A stretch of 64,000 nt of DNA from Peronospora farinosa (GCA_947646735.1 CANTFK010000986.1:617135-681134); one strand, 5' to 3'. Shown: positions 10,935 through 23,554, numbered from the stretch's first letter. A program made the numbers and translations. The notes: generated by a model from the letters alone, not told the origin.

Positions 10935-12366
10935 ATGCAGGATTTTGAGCAACTCGAGTTCCTAGGCCGTGGAGGTTTTGCTAGGTGCGTTTACCATATA
11001 TAGTATAATTATAATAAATAACATTGCACTTTGATTGCCAAATACTAGCATTAAATACATAATTTTCGTTTATTTATCATTTAAAATGTAGTGTCTATCT
11101 CGTTCGACGTCTCAACTCCCCTAGTCTCTATGGTAAGTTATTATTCCTCGTTTAAGAAACGGTTTATGTAAAAAAAAACAATTTATGAAAGTTTTTTTTT
11201 GTGTGATTCATTCAGCGGTCAAAAGAATTTTGAAATCCAAAGTTGTCACGGATCAGCAGAAATCCCGCTTGGAAGTTGAAAACTTCATTTTGCAACAAGT
11301 CACGAGTCCGTTTCTATGTCGAGGCTTTGAAACATTTGAGACGACGGAGGAATTTGCATTTTTACAAGAATACGTCGAAGGACGTACATTGTATGAGTGT
11401 GTGTGGAACTACAAAGACACGGGCAAGTTCCCGGAAAATGTCGCCAAGTTTTTTGCGGCACAACTGGTGCTGGCACTGGGAGAATTGCATGCTGTTGGAT
11501 ACATGCATCGTGATTTCAAGAGTGGCAACGTGTTGATTGGAAAAGACGGATTTGTCAAGGTAATTGACTTTGGACTTGCGAAAAAAGTGTTAGTAGGTGA
11601 GACAGAAGAAGATGGACGCACACACTCGATCTGTGGTACTCACTATATTATGGCACCTGAAATTATGAGTCGGCAACCTTATGGCGTCGGCGTTGACTGG
11701 TGGTAGAGTAGATTTCTATTAGAGTGAACTTTGCATGTTTATTGTTATAAAAAGCTGATTCTCATGAGGTTTTGATGTGCAGGAGTTTGGGTGTGGTAAT
11801 CTACGAAATGGTGGTGGGCCACCCGCCGTGGGAATACCAATGTCCACCAAATAGTACCATTGATGAGTACTTTCAGCATATTACGTTCATTGCTAGATCC
11901 CCGTTTCAGAATGCTGGTGATATTGCCCAAAGACGTGAACAGGAACTGAGTAGCGATCTGCAAACGTTGATAAGGTCCAGTTTCGCATACTTCTGCTTCT
12001 CTTGCTAAAAAGATCTGACCTCATGCGTGCGTCTTTGAAAACGGTAGTGGTCTACTGACGATAAACTTTCACAAACGTCTTGGTATAAATGGAGCAACCG
12101 AGGTACGAGCGAATGTGTTCGTCAGAAAGACACTAAAAGTCCTCATATTTGCTCTCTTTTGTAAATAGGTTATGCACCATACATGGTTTCGTGATGTCAA
12201 CTGGGAACATCTGAAGACGAAAGATGCGTCAATCAATTTGCCGTATAGTGCTCAAGCCGACTATAACGCAGACCGAATCCGCACACATCCTTCTCGAATT
12301 GACAGTCTGTCCAGTGCAGAGAGCATTGATCCTGAAGAAAATGCAAAGTACTTTGCTGAGTTTTAA
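10935..12366 (+). CDS. AGC-group serine/threonine protein kinase (six exons)
   Basis: Exons 10935-10984, 11092-11132, 11216-11702, 11783-11974, 12048-12102, 12169-12366 join in phase to 340 residues. All kinase subdomains are visible in order: glycine loop FLGRGGFASV, AVKRILK, the catalytic loop MHRDFKSGNVL (HRD with a Phe in the usual Leu position), the DFG motif VIDFGLAK, activation segment SICGTHYIMAPE, DWWSLGVVIYEM, and an AGC-type end with LLTINFHKRLG, WFRDVNW and a C-terminal tail finishing KYFAEF. The pattern resembles PKA or PKG catalytic chains. There is no regulatory domain: the kinase starts at residue 4. The tail lacks a recognisable FxxF hydrophobic motif apart from the terminal F-A-E-F. 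Exact subfamily is uncertain. Confidence 0.88.
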
Positions 12367-14893
12367 TGAGAACACATCGAGTTCTGTGATCACCCACGAA
12401 GCTTCTGTCTAGCAAGGATTGCTATGATTCGCGCTCTTCTGTGACCTTCAGGTTCGCTGCTTGTCATCATTCGCAGCGGTGATGAACGTATCCATGAATT
12501 GGATATTGCAAGAGTGCATTCGTAGCGACATCCCAAGAAACCACGCAATTGGTAGATAGATTTCGGGCAAAGGGTATTTGCACAGCCTCAGCCGGTACGT
12601 ACGCGTTGTCGCTAAATTTCCCGTTTTTCGTCGAGGTTAGCGAGCACTCGAGTTAACAACTGCTCACGAGATTTCTCACTATTCATTCCCAACCAGTGAA
12701 TTTCAATTCCAATTATGAAGAACTAGTCGGTTTGCGCTCTGATTAGAGACGGACCAAGGTCGAGTAAACGTCTTTGACGAAAGGTCATACGTAGACTTTC
12801 ATCCATGAAAACTACTTGACCGTTCATACGATTTAGACTGTCCGTTGGAGAATACACTTAGCTAACGTAGCCGCCGTTATCCAAATCACAATGATATTAT
12901 ATATATATGTACAAACCTCGTTTAGCTGATCAGCAGGAGAGACCACAACAACAACCATGACCTCCTGTTAACGCAACTGGTCGTCGATGAATATCGGTAG
13001 TGTGTCATGCTGCAATCTAGCGCTAAAAGTTGTCGTGTCCAACTTAATACCAATCGCGTAAGAATGGCCTCAGCGCGAGCAGATTCGATGCATCATATCA
13101 GCCAAACTAAGTTCTGATCCATGCATTCTCAATCAGCTCGGCAGCACCAGACTTAAATCCCATAGCACCGCGTACAAATCAATCATCGTTTTGGTGTCGT
13201 AACTACTACAGAGATATCCGGAACTCGGCTACGAGAACACCAAATCTTTTGCAGATTTGACCCGACAAAAGGGAGTAGCCAAAACTGCGTGAGTGGATCT
13301 TCAGCTTGCGTGACTATATGAGCGGCAGCACCGCTATTTTAGGTTGCTTTACTTCGTCACACTTCAAACATTGACGCCACTTGGGTATGACAGGCATAAT
13401 TTCTTCGCTGCATCACTTCGGACAAGTACCGACATTTGCTAAGGACCTATCAGTAGAACGACGTCTTCTAGGATCTGATTTCGGGCTCTTAAGAAGCCAT
13501 TGCTGACTTCACCATTGAATAAGCTCTTTATAATCTTGCTCTGTCTACTACACGAAGCTCAGCTTGTTTTACTTACAGTTAGCAAATTGCGAACTGGCAT
13601 GTCAACATTTAAGACTACTGTATAACCTTATGGATGTCCTCGGACAACAACGTTCGACTTTGACACCGTCTTGGTATTGTGAACATCTTCGTGACCCACG
13701 TCCGAGCTTTCCTCATCACGATCACATCAATCTGCAGCAAACCGTTTTCTGCAGCCAACTCCAATCCTGTTGGTTTGCATGCAAATACTTGGGAAGACGC
13801 AGTGAGGACGAAAGCGTCAAACAAAGAAGACGAGCCCACCACTTGCCAAAGTCTTCTCGCTTTGCTGAATACAGAGGCATTTAGCACTTGAAAGTAATGT
13901 ATCGCCTTGACCGCGTTCGTATCTGAACCTCAGATTCTGCGTCTGCGTCAAGTACGGAGTCACATGAAGACGTCGCACAAGACGCTGCTGAATCTAGCAC
14001 TATTTTACCACGGAAAGTAAAGATTGTTATTGCTTCGAAGGAGCGACGTATGCTCCTCTGGCATTGCTTTTACACCTTTGACTTTAGCAATTAGTTCACT
14101 GGTGCTGACATGCTCGTTTGACGAGCGCAATTGCTTACTCCGTTGTTGAGTATCAGCTTGTCTTGGGGTTGCTATGTCAACTGTAAAGTTTGTTTTGAAC
14201 TATTGCGTGTTACTGTAACAGGATTGAGCTTCATTATCCCCTGCTTAGGTATGTCGCTGGCGTAATGCTCGCCGGCGTTCTTACTTGATCAAGCTTATGA
14301 GACTGAGGAAGTACTATCGCTTGCAATAATTTCGCCCTCATGGATCTGTCTTGCAAGCAACCTCTTCCGTTATGATTTGTCAATTGCGTGAGCTTCTGCT
14401 CTTTGCTTAACTTTATACTCTTGCGATGGTATGCACTCAATATGTTCTTGCATGGATTGTACAAAGCAAATGACTTGGTCGTTAAAGCGAGCAACGCCGG
14501 TCTCACGATCGCGCTGTTTGAAAGCGGTCTGATTTTTTTCGTACAATGTTCTTGACGATGAGCGTCCAACAGTATTTCCAGCGTGAGCTAGACAAGGACT
14601 ATTGTCATCAGTGCCAGTTTATCCTTTTGTTCAAGAGATCGAAAACCAAGGCCGAGTCTAGCACTGAAATGCGCTGTTTTGATGAAAGGCATCGGATGCT
14701 CCAAACACATTCGACGCTCATCGCATTTACCGTGCCTTTCTGGTAGTAACAACTTGATAAAATTACAGACATCTAGTATTGGTGTTTATCTATCGCTGCG
14801 TGCTACTCAACTATGTTGCGACGCGCTGCATCACCCATAAGGAGGAAGACATCATGGTACGCGTTTAAAGCGCATATCATCCGTCCCTCATTC
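12367..14893. other. Gene-poor stretch, no supported gene
   Basis: 2.5 kb with only short open frames on both strands and no recognised domain. Composition and frequent stops suggest old, decayed repeat sequence. The minus-strand frame around 13615-13887 and the plus-strand frame around 13564-13884 are mutual shadows without family features. I see no LTRs or terminal repeats that would name the element. Confidence 0.45.
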
Positions 14894-16040
14894 TCATACG
14901 ATCGACTTTGGAGTCCGCTGGTATTTTCGAGCACTGACGGACGCGGTACCATAGTTTGCTCCCCATTTGTCGTTACCATGAGGAGGCGTCGAGATCGGGT
15001 TCGAACGTGGCGTCATCGACTGACGCATCGTGAGTTTGTAGTCTGGATATTCCTCCATTTGCAACACTGGCACCCGCCACTTGGCTAAAACATCGGGCGT
15101 CCACACAAAGACAAATACGCCAACGCAAAAAGCGCATATGATATGACCGCAGAAAGCTGCCGGCACCGTGCAGAGCGGTGCAGCTCCCGCTTTCGGGATG
15201 ATCTTCACCCACAACACGTAGACATTGTAGATAGGCAGTAGTACACGGGCCACGAACCAGCAGACATACGTCATGTAGAAAAAGAACTCGTGTGTCTTGC
15301 TCTTGCCATAGCCAAGCTGTTCCATGATAGTGGTGATATTAAGCGGAATGACGGCGAGCTCGACCATGAGGAACAGCTGCAGCAAGTACAGGTCCATCCC
15401 ACAGCCTGAGTGCATCGTGTAGATCAAGTACGGCAGTCTGAACAAAGGAACAGCGCATTAGTACTGCAATAAACACTTGATTACGCAAATTGCAAGCGAC
15501 GTACACGGCCACGACATGGTGAATGACAAAGACTCGCCAGAGGGGCACTTGCCACAGTACCAGCACAAACAAGTCGAGCACAAAGTATCCACACGCTGCA
15601 ACAAAAAGCACAAGAACATTGTAAGCAATAAATAGACAGTAACTGTTTTCTATATTGATCGGTACGTACAGAAAGAGAAGAGTGAAGAGGCCAAGTACAT
15701 GGGTTTCTCCTTTGTAGGCATCAGGTCAGCGTCCCAGTTCTGATGCATAAAGCTGTACATTGTCCCCGTAGTGATCACCACTGCATGGATTGTCGAGTTG
15801 ACTCTATTATACATCCATACATGAAAGTATTAGCTACTACTCGACTATTGTATTGCATCACGTGGGCTAAAATCGGTCTTTTTTGTCATACCGAGAACAC
15901 CAGTCGCCCTGTTCAGGGATGGAAAAGTCCCGATACACTTTGACAAACCGATCGGACAGACGATTGGCGACGTGGAAAATCAGTGCAAACAAGCACGTAG
16001 ACCCGAGAAGTACGCGCATGCCATGAAAGGAGTCCGTCAT
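14894..16040 (-). CDS. TLC-domain membrane protein, TMEM56/TLCD-like (four exons)
   Basis: Exons in minus-strand order: 16040-15892, 15803-15670, 15595-15485, 15405-14894. Phases match and the product has 301 residues. TLC (TRAM/LAG1/CLN8) proteins are multi-span ER or plasma membrane proteins; some are ceramide synthases, others handle lipids with unclear chemistry. Visible: an N-terminal hydrophobic helix (LLGSTCLFALIFHVANRL), HAVVITTGTMY at the domain start, FVIHHVVAVYVACNLR with the paired histidines, LFLMVELAVIPLNI and two later hydrophobic spans. The homeobox and Lag1 motif of true ceramide synthases are absent. The last intron carries a good branch-site TACTAAT. The C-terminal 50 residues are polar and low in structure. 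Substrate unknown. Confidence 0.8.
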
Positions 16041-17490
16041 AATTATCGAGCTAATGGTCTCGTCTATTTTGGTTCTGAGCGAATGGTCAGCTGGCTTTGC
16101 TCAATATCGATGCCCAGTAAATGTGAGAATTTATCCGTCTGGTTTTCGCAAGACATCTAATTTTGAATAAAAGTTGCGACTCAGCTGCTTGTCAAATATT
16201 AATTAATTACATAAAAATTATTATTCTACTATTTATCCGGACATGTATACATGTACCCATTAGCAACTAAATATGGAAACGGATAGCGTCGATTTCACAG
16301 TAACGACGTCCGTAATAGCAATACAAAAAAATATTTATCGAGGACTCGTCACATGTTAAAGCATAAACCTACGAAGCACTTATGAGTTACACGCAGATAC
16401 GCTCGTGACGAAATGTGGACTGCTGCCTGCACCTTGGGTACACTGGTTGCCAGCGTACGCCAAGGCCAACCGATCATTAGATTGCGAGGTTATCGTTTGT
16501 CTAGCACACCTTCAATTTAACGCACTAAGCCAGTGAACTGTGCATGCTTTGGATATCAGCCGTGTACCAAAGAATCTGGACGATAGCAATCGTAGGAAAT
16601 CCGCGAGTGCATATGCCCGAAGGTGGCTTATGATGATTTTCATATCATCTTGACCACCATTAAGTAACTTTAGCGTCAACTTGACTTTATGCACCCCACG
16701 ATCCGATTAGAAGATTTCTGCAATTCCTACAGCATCGTATCAATCTGCTGTCATTGCTCTTGCAATCTTATAACCAAAGCCAGCCTTTCAAATAACGTCC
16801 GTCATGAAGAAGTCCGTTCAAGTTCACATCATTTCCGTCGGGTTTAATAATTGCTGAGCAGCAAGAGGTGCCACCACTCCATATCATGTGCGTTGAATAC
16901 AAGCTGCTATCTTGCGCTAGTAATACCACAACGAGCCACTGATTTCAAATACTCCTTGCGTAGGTTACGTCAATTGCCATCTTCACACTTTGTATTTTGG
17001 TCTTTCTGAATATCCTCAAATCTTCGGGTTCGTACACGGCACCGAACTAGAAAATGCGTGCACCGGATTTTCCTTGACTGCTGCAGCAGCTTTCGAATCC
17101 TAATCATGAAAGCGTCCAGAAAGCTGAACGCCTAGCTACAAAGGGTATTCTTTCCACAACAAGCAAGCGTCCCGGTAACTGCGGGCTTGCGACCAAGATT
17201 CAAAGATGAACGCCAAGCACGTTAAACCATGAAGTGTAGGCAAAAGCTACTCTTCGTCAACAACCAAAGCGTTCACCCCATTTCTTGGTGTCGCTGACGG
17301 GGCGAAGTCTCAGGTGCCCATAAGACGACAAAACTTGTATAGTCTCATCTCACTTTCGAATATAATCATCATGATGCCAGCGTTTGGCCCAATGTGAGTC
17401 GATAACCACCCGGTGGTAATGTTTGCAGACACGATGCCGCTTTCGATGGTAGAATAATGTACAGCTTCATCTCTAGTTTCTTGAAAATGC
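16041..17490. other. Gene-poor stretch, no supported gene
   Basis: About 1.45 kb between the TLC gene start and the polymerase stop. Short frames only, no recognisable domain or terminal repeat. Probably the promoter of the TLC gene plus decayed repeat. Confidence 0.45.
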
Positions 17491-19962
17491 CTATTTCGCC
17501 TTAAACCAGGAATCGTCGACCTTAGCATCCACCTCAAGGGCTACAGACAAAGGCGACTCGAACGGGTTCTCCATCAAGTGCACAACAATTTTCATCGCTT
17601 CATCTACTGACTCCTCGGGTCCCTCAACAATGATTTCATCATGAATCTGAGATACCAACTTCCAACCAAGCTCGCGCAGCCTTGGGTTCTGATGCACAAG
17701 GAGCATGGCCTGCATAACGACATCAGCAGCTGCACCTTGGATAGGTGTGTTGATGGCAGCACGCTCTGCATGACCTCTTGACTTCTTCGATGACATACTG
17801 TCATCAATTAGCATAGCGTCGGGAAGCCGGCGATACCGCCCCAGTAGCGTGCGGGTGTAGCCGTATGTCCGCGCAATGTTAATGGCTCTCTTTTGCCAAT
17901 CGCGCACCTCTGCTCGGTCAGCATACCATTTTTCCAGAGTCTCCGCTGCCTCTTTACGAGAAACTTTGAAGTCCTTAGACAAGCCAAAAGCAGTCTTACC
18001 GTAAGCAATCGAAAAGTTAAGTACTTTGGCGTTTTTGCGTTCGTTGCCAAACTTGTCCTTAAGTAACGGAGCAGGGGGCTCCTCACCACACGAATTATCC
18101 CATTCCAACAGTGCATCGCCATCCTCTACAGCTTTCGCCACGTAAGGATACATTCCCATGGCCGTGCGTGAATGGAAGTCGCCACCAGCCTTAAACGCCT
18201 CAATCATAGCTTTGCACTGCGTAATGTGAGCCATGAGCCGTAGTTCTAGCTGCGAATAATCGGCTACAATAAGTTTCTTGCCTGCCGGAGCCGTGAATGC
18301 ATCACGAATTTTGTAGCGGTCCTTCGCCATTGCTGGTTGGTTCTGTAAATTCGGCTTTCGTGATGATAACCGGCCTGTGTCAGTGTTGAGATTCAACGAG
18401 CAGTGGACACGGCTATTGCTATCTGCGAGCTCCTGAAGCGGTAAAATAAAGTTGTTGAGCATGGTGTTGATACTGCTGATGTCAAACAGTGCCTTCAGTG
18501 CCACACACGCTGCAGCTCCCTCCTCTTTGTCCTCGAAATGACTATATGCCCGACCGTAGCTTGGAGGATCTGCCTCAGGCTGCACAAGGTATCCAAACAC
18601 CAAAAGTAATCATCAGAATCAAGGTTCACGCGTCACAACTTCCTTCGGCATACGTACATGGCCTGCGAGATCTTTCAGCACTTCAGCGCTAGCTGCGGGA
18701 AGTCCACTCGCCGTAAAATGCGTAGGAGAGATACCCAAACCATGAATGGTGATGCTGCGCTTTTTCTTAGCCTTCTGTTTGCCCTCTTCAATGTAACCTT
18801 CCGTGTTTTCTACTTCAAACTCTCGTTCAGCAGGCAGCAAAAGTTTCTTCTTCTTATGATCAAAATACGGCGCAAACAGCAGTTGCTGCTTTTGCGCAGC
18901 GCTATATAAATTAATACGTTCGCTCTCGTCGCAGTAACGCGACGCCCACTTCAACACGAGCCGTTCAAGACGAGCACGGTCTTCCAGCGCCTGTTTCTCC
19001 ACACCCGCTAGATAGACAAGATCCACGTGCATCCCGTTGCGCTCGATATCCGTCAGACACTCGCCGAACGGGATAAAATACTGACGATAAAAGTCGTACA
19101 TGGATCCAGTTTGTGGGTTGTCGTCTTCTGTCGGAAAAGGTTTCTCCGACCAGAACGTCTGATCCAGTTTTTGCTGCAAAACACGATGCAGGAACCACGT
19201 GCTTTCTGCGTCGTATACGCTGTACCTGATCCACCTCTTTCTGAAATCTGGAAACCTCTGTAGCTCCTCGACTGTAGGCATGATCCTCTCTTTTCCTTTC
19301 GATCCGTCCTTTTTCAACTTTGGGATTCCAAATAGCTCCTTCATTGGTTTTTTCCTTTGGAGTAACAAATCTGCCGTCAAAGCTTCCAACGAGTAGCCTC
19401 CATTCTGGAACCTGGCAGTGTTCCAAAGTCTCGCCATGTGCATTGTATCCCCACCAAGACCTTGGACGTTAATACCGTGGTTAAACAGCACGTGGCGATC
19501 GAAGCTGTAATTGTGCCAGACCTTCATGTACCTTTTACTCTCTAGAAATTCCTTAAAGTATTGCAATGTCCCTTCAGCACTGTCTAAATTGTCTACCCAG
19601 ACATATGGTCCATTGCCATAGTCCACATCAGGTCCACTATAAAGTGACAGGCACGTGACAATCCCGTTACCGACTGGACCCACGGCCTTAATGTCAATCT
19701 GTGCCACTTCCGTATCGCAAGCGTGGTAATGGTTAGGGCCCAGCTCTTTGATTTTCTCCAGTACACGACGTGCATCTTCTTCGTTCTGAATGAGGTTCAC
19801 AGGCCGCGTATCGTCGTCTGCAGAGGTTAATCCATGCAACAGATGGCGGTCAATCTCGTTCGATGTCACGAACTGAAGCTGACGAGGAGCAAGAGCAGGA
19901 TACGCGTACGCAGTCGCAGTCGAGAGGCACCGCAACGCGAGACGCCTCGATGACCTTAGCAT
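17491..19962 (-). CDS. Organellar family-A DNA polymerase with 3'-5' exonuclease (POP-like)
   Basis: Two exons, 19962-18637 and 18579-17491, joined in phase across a 57-bp GT-AG intron, give 804 residues. The start at 19962 is the first ATG; the upstream frame lacks one. The first residues (MLRSSRRLALRCLSTA) are arginine- and serine-rich without acids, a typical mitochondrial presequence. The exonuclease half shows DEDDy motifs: CDTE (about residue 83), NYSFD and YSVYDAE. The polymerase half has motif A VADYSQLELR (about 547), motif B RKNAKVLNFSIAYG and motif C QIHDEII. The 5'-3' exonuclease of bacterial Pol I is absent, as in plant and protist organellar polymerases. It most likely replicates mitochondrial DNA. 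It lies head to tail with the P450 gene. Confidence 0.93.
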
Positions 19963-20106
19963 TGTCAGTGGAATGGCTTCACTATTGGTGGTGGACAACG
20001 ATTGTCGAACTACATAACTTGCAGTAGAATGATGGTCAAATTTACGAATTTACGAATTTACGTGATTCTCCTTTTCAAATTACAAAACTAGCACATGCTC
20101 TTCAAG

Positions 20107-21693
20107 TTATGGTTTCAGACGAGACACTAGGACGTCAAGAGGTCCTTTAACCTGCAGTGTGACAGCTTGACGATATGTGAAGTCAAAGGGATTTTTGACT
20201 GTCTTGAGATCGAACTGACTCAAGAGTTTGGCCATGGCGATTTTCACTTCGGTGAGAGCAAATTTCATGCCCAGACAATTGCGAGGCCCACCGAGAAAAG
20301 CAGTAAACTTGAACGGTGACACCACCTTGATCTTGCTCATATTCGGATCAAGCCAGCGCTCTGGTTTAAACTCGTTAGCATCCGGACCCCACACCGTTGG
20401 CATACGGCCCATTGAATAGTGGGGTAGGATCACTCGCGTCCCTGCTTTAATGAACGTGCCCTCGTACAACCAAACGTCTCGGGTCGCGGAGCGTCCAGTG
20501 CTCGCTACGACAGGAAACAACCGCAACGTTTCTCGAATAGTGGCTTCTAGATAAACAAGCTGCTGGAACTCCTTCATGCTTGGATTGTGCATTTTGCCAC
20601 TTCCAAGGTCTGGCAGCTTGTTTTGTAGTTCATCACGGACTTGCTCCAGAACCTTTGGATACCTGTTCAGCATGACGATCACCCACGACATCGTCGTCGC
20701 CGTTGTCTCTCGTCCAGCTGATAAGAAGTTCAAAGTAAAATCCCGCATCAGCTTGAGGTCCTTCTTCGTGCGCGCGCCATTTGAGTATTCAGTCTCAGAT
20801 TTCTCAATAAAGAGCGAAATGAGGTCTTTTCGAGAACTCGCGATCGATCCCTTTTGCCTCTTCTCCTCGATCGAGCGAGAAATGATCCCGTACACGAAAT
20901 CGTCCATTACTTTGATATCTTTCAACATTTGTTTCTCCGGTCCGACGTTCAGCCAGCGCAACAGCTTCCAGACCCACGTTGGTTGCTGAACTCGTTCTAA
21001 AATCCGTACAGACATTCGCTCGAACGCATTGAGTGACTCAGTGTTCTGGTTGAATTTCACACCATCTAGATCGACACCAAACCCAACTTTTGTAAAGATG
21101 TCCATCGTGTACGAGTCCAATAGCTGCTTCATGTTTACAACTCGCTCAGCTTCATTTTCCTTTTGACATATCTCGTCAAGTCGCTTCACTAATTCCTTGC
21201 TCTTTTCGGGAACCACTACCTCCATGGTATATTGCACCATGTTTACAGTGAACAAGTGACTCGCAGTCTTGCGTTGGTGTTGCCACAAAGGCCCATGAAC
21301 AGCAAAGATCCCATGACCCAGTACATCGTACATTGCTTCGAATACATTGGGGCTCTTTTCAAATGCGTCAAAATGCGTCTTTAAAACATCCTCAAAAGCT
21401 TCGGGAGAGCTAAGCACAATATATGGCTCCCTCCCCATGAATCGAAAACACCAAGGCTTACCTTGATACTTGCGGCAATAGTAGAGAATCCAGTCGATGA
21501 ACCCGCCAGACTCATTTGCCTTCAAAATCTCCAGTGAGTTGCGCAATATCGGGTAATCGCCTTCAGGAGTCGGTAGATGCTGTACAGCGCGGTCTTGAGC
21601 TGAAGGGATCGTCAAATACACGACAAGCATTGCTATGGACGACACGGCAATTGACGCAGGACAAACCAACTGAGTTAAAGCCTCAAGCTTCAT
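20107..21693 (-). CDS. Cytochrome P450 (CYP86-like fatty-acid hydroxylase type)
   Basis: Single-exon, 528 residues from the ATG at 21693. ER-anchored haem monooxygenase. Visible: an N-terminal membrane anchor (about residues 5-25), the I-helix oxygen-binding AGRETTATTMSW (about 333), the K-helix ExxR in RETLRLFP, PERWLDPN, and the haem-thiolate loop FLGGPRNCLG (about 466) with the proximal Cys. Full length for a microsomal P450. The AGRETT and FLGGPRNCLG wording is most like the CYP4/CYP86 clan, whose members omega-hydroxylate fatty acids; substrate is inferred only. Its 3' end lies 144 bases upstream of the polymerase start on the same strand. Confidence 0.93.
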   Translation of the reverse strand: MKLEALTQLVCPASIAVSSIAMLVVYLTIPSAQDRAVQHLPTPEGDYPILRNSLEILKANESGGFIDWILYYCRKYQGKPWCFRFMGREPYIVLSSPEAFEDVLKTHFDAFEKSPNVFEAMYDVLGHGIFAVHGPLWQHQRKTASHLFTVNMVQYTMEVVVPEKSKELVKRLDEICQKENEAERVVNMKQLLDSYTMDIFTKVGFGVDLDGVKFNQNTESLNAFERMSVRILERVQQPTWVWKLLRWLNVGPEKQMLKDIKVMDDFVYGIISRSIEEKRQKGSIASSRKDLISLFIEKSETEYSNGARTKKDLKLMRDFTLNFLSAGRETTATTMSWVIVMLNRYPKVLEQVRDELQNKLPDLGSGKMHNPSMKEFQQLVYLEATIRETLRLFPVVASTGRSATRDVWLYEGTFIKAGTRVILPHYSMGRMPTVWGPDANEFKPERWLDPNMSKIKVVSPFKFTAFLGGPRNCLGMKFALTEVKIAMAKLLSQFDLKTVKNPFDFTYRQAVTLQVKGPLDVLVSRLKP

Positions 21694-21865
21694 GTTTTCG
21701 TTTGTGTCAAGAAACAAATAGAGTTGACTACTACGGCTTATATAGATAAAGCTTTACTTCTTCACTATGCTGCAATATGGAAAGTAAGGATGAAGAGTGA
21801 CACTCTACTAAAACGAATGTATCAATCCCCTCATAAACTGATCACTCAATCCAGATCATTTGAAG

Positions 21866-22145
21866 TGTAACAGGTTACACGAGTCCGTTAAGTATATGAC
21901 ACTTGCCTGGGAAGTCTAAAAGGTTACGTATTACCTTAGACCTTCCACTTGGGTGAGGCACATCAATGTAACCCACCCTCGTGAATGTGATATTCATTGA
22001 CGAATTGACATTTGACGGGGATGACGCCCAGCTGAGACTAGGCGTCACGATGACGTCACAGACGGACGTCATCAGCAAGCTTAAATATATTTAAGCTCGC
22101 ACGTAGGGATGCGCTTTTAAGGAGACGCGTATTCGACCTTTACAA
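21866..22145 (+). repeat. G1-family LTR fragment
   Basis: Begins TGTAACAGG and follows the LTR at 34465 for about 280 bases (CCACTTGGGTGAGG, CACCCTCGTGAATG, GCCCAGCTGAGACTAGG, TTAAATATATTTAAGCTC, GGAGACGCGTATTCG). It retains the GTCTAA...TTAGAC hairpin described for the solo LTR. Similarity ends at about 22145, where LINE-like coding sequence starts. Confidence 0.8.
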
Positions 22146-22162
22146 CTAGCCTTCCTGGAATT

Positions 22163-23554
22163 TTGTTCACAGCAGCGGTCTTCGAGCCCCCCGATTGGGC
22201 GCTACAACAACTGGACCATCTCTACAAACAATTTCTCTGGAAATCGTCCAACAAGATCGAACTCGGGAGACACAAAGTCGCCCCAGGCCTACTTTACACT
22301 TCACGAAAGGCAGAAGGAATTGGCCTAGATTCCGTCCCATCGCCATCAAACACAGCGGGTGAAACACGCGCTACTGGCACTTCCTCGGTCGGAGGATGTG
22401 TATCTTACAGCGTGGGTATCCTAGATTACGCATGGTGCACGTAACACGAGCGTCAGCCCGCATCGACCGAGCGTAAAAACATCGTATCGCCGTCTTCCGA
22501 GTGGTATCCGAATCTAATTCATGAACCCGGCTGCACAATAAAGCCATATAACGCGCAAACGGAGGAAATCCTCGCACGAGTACGGGACTATCTACCGAGC
22601 CTTCAGTCATCATCGATCAGTTGGTGGGAAGAAAATGACTGGATACTGTATCTCTTTGTGCCCCTTCCCTGTCGGCCTGAGTTTTGGTTCCAGGAGATCA
22701 AAGATTTCTGGCAGATTATTTGGTGGAGTGGAAAATTTGGATTCTCACACCGCAGGCGATAGAGCTGTCCCGATCCACGAATGACAGAATTGGGGATGTC
22801 TCCCTCGAACAACTCCACATCCAATGGACTGGCCTTCAAGAATACGTTTTCAGCGGCATTGGCACGGATGTCCACGCCCCCCGCCATTCGCATGCGAAAC
22901 TTTGAGAATGGGTAATCATAGTCTTATTTTCGCCGCCATCACAAGACGTGGAAAACTCGGTAGGGTGAGGGTGTCCAATCCCATTGCGGCTACGGCAACT
23001 TGGTACCATAAGTTTAGCTGCCCAGGACGAACATTGCACGTATCTGGAGTGTGTAGGCCAAAAAGAGACCCAGGAGCATCTCTTATGTGGATGTTTCCGT
23101 GCTCAAGCAATCTGGGCCGGCTTATCAGTCATTAGGAGAGTATACCTTTACATCCTCCCTACCTACTGAATTTGCTCGCACTGCGCAAACTGTAGCGTAC
23201 CACGCATCTCGCCGCAAGTCACAGCAAAGCTGTTAGCCCGGTACCCGGAAGACATGGATCAATTCGCCACAGTCTGGAGGACGATATGGGAGGTCGCAGT
23301 GATCGTCATCATCACAATGCTCTGGCAACACCGCGTGGCCAGCCTTTTTTCACAATGCGAATATCCCGATGCAAGCCAGTGAAGCTTTGATCTGGGGAAG
23401 GATTCAGCTCCAACTGAAGGCGCTCATCAAACGTCTCCATTGCAGGGCTGATCCAGCCGTCCGTGGCGCCCAACTATCTGAATGTTACGACATATTTGTA
23501 ACAGAACCGAGAGGGCAGACCGGCTTTCATAAACGAGCGAGCTACCAGCCGTAG
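22163..23554 (+). pseudogene. Non-LTR (LINE) retrotransposon ORF2 C-terminal remains
   Basis: Several broken plus-strand frames carry the region after the reverse transcriptase of a LINE. Near 22190-22340 there is a stretch resembling the RT thumb and linker (LDHLYKQFLWKS, GRHKVAPGLL). Near 23000-23130 is a zf-RVT type zinc-binding motif (CTYLECVGQKETQEHLLCG, then FRAQAIW). The segment 23369-23554 continues a plausible C-terminus. Upstream RT and endonuclease are missing, as expected for a 5'-truncated copy. At least three frame breaks. No poly-A tail is evident. Confidence 0.65.

Noticed and set aside
13564..13891. Overlapping plus- and minus-strand frames of 70-106 codons
   Set aside because: They are mutual antisense shadows, with no domain, no consistent codon pattern and no splice context.
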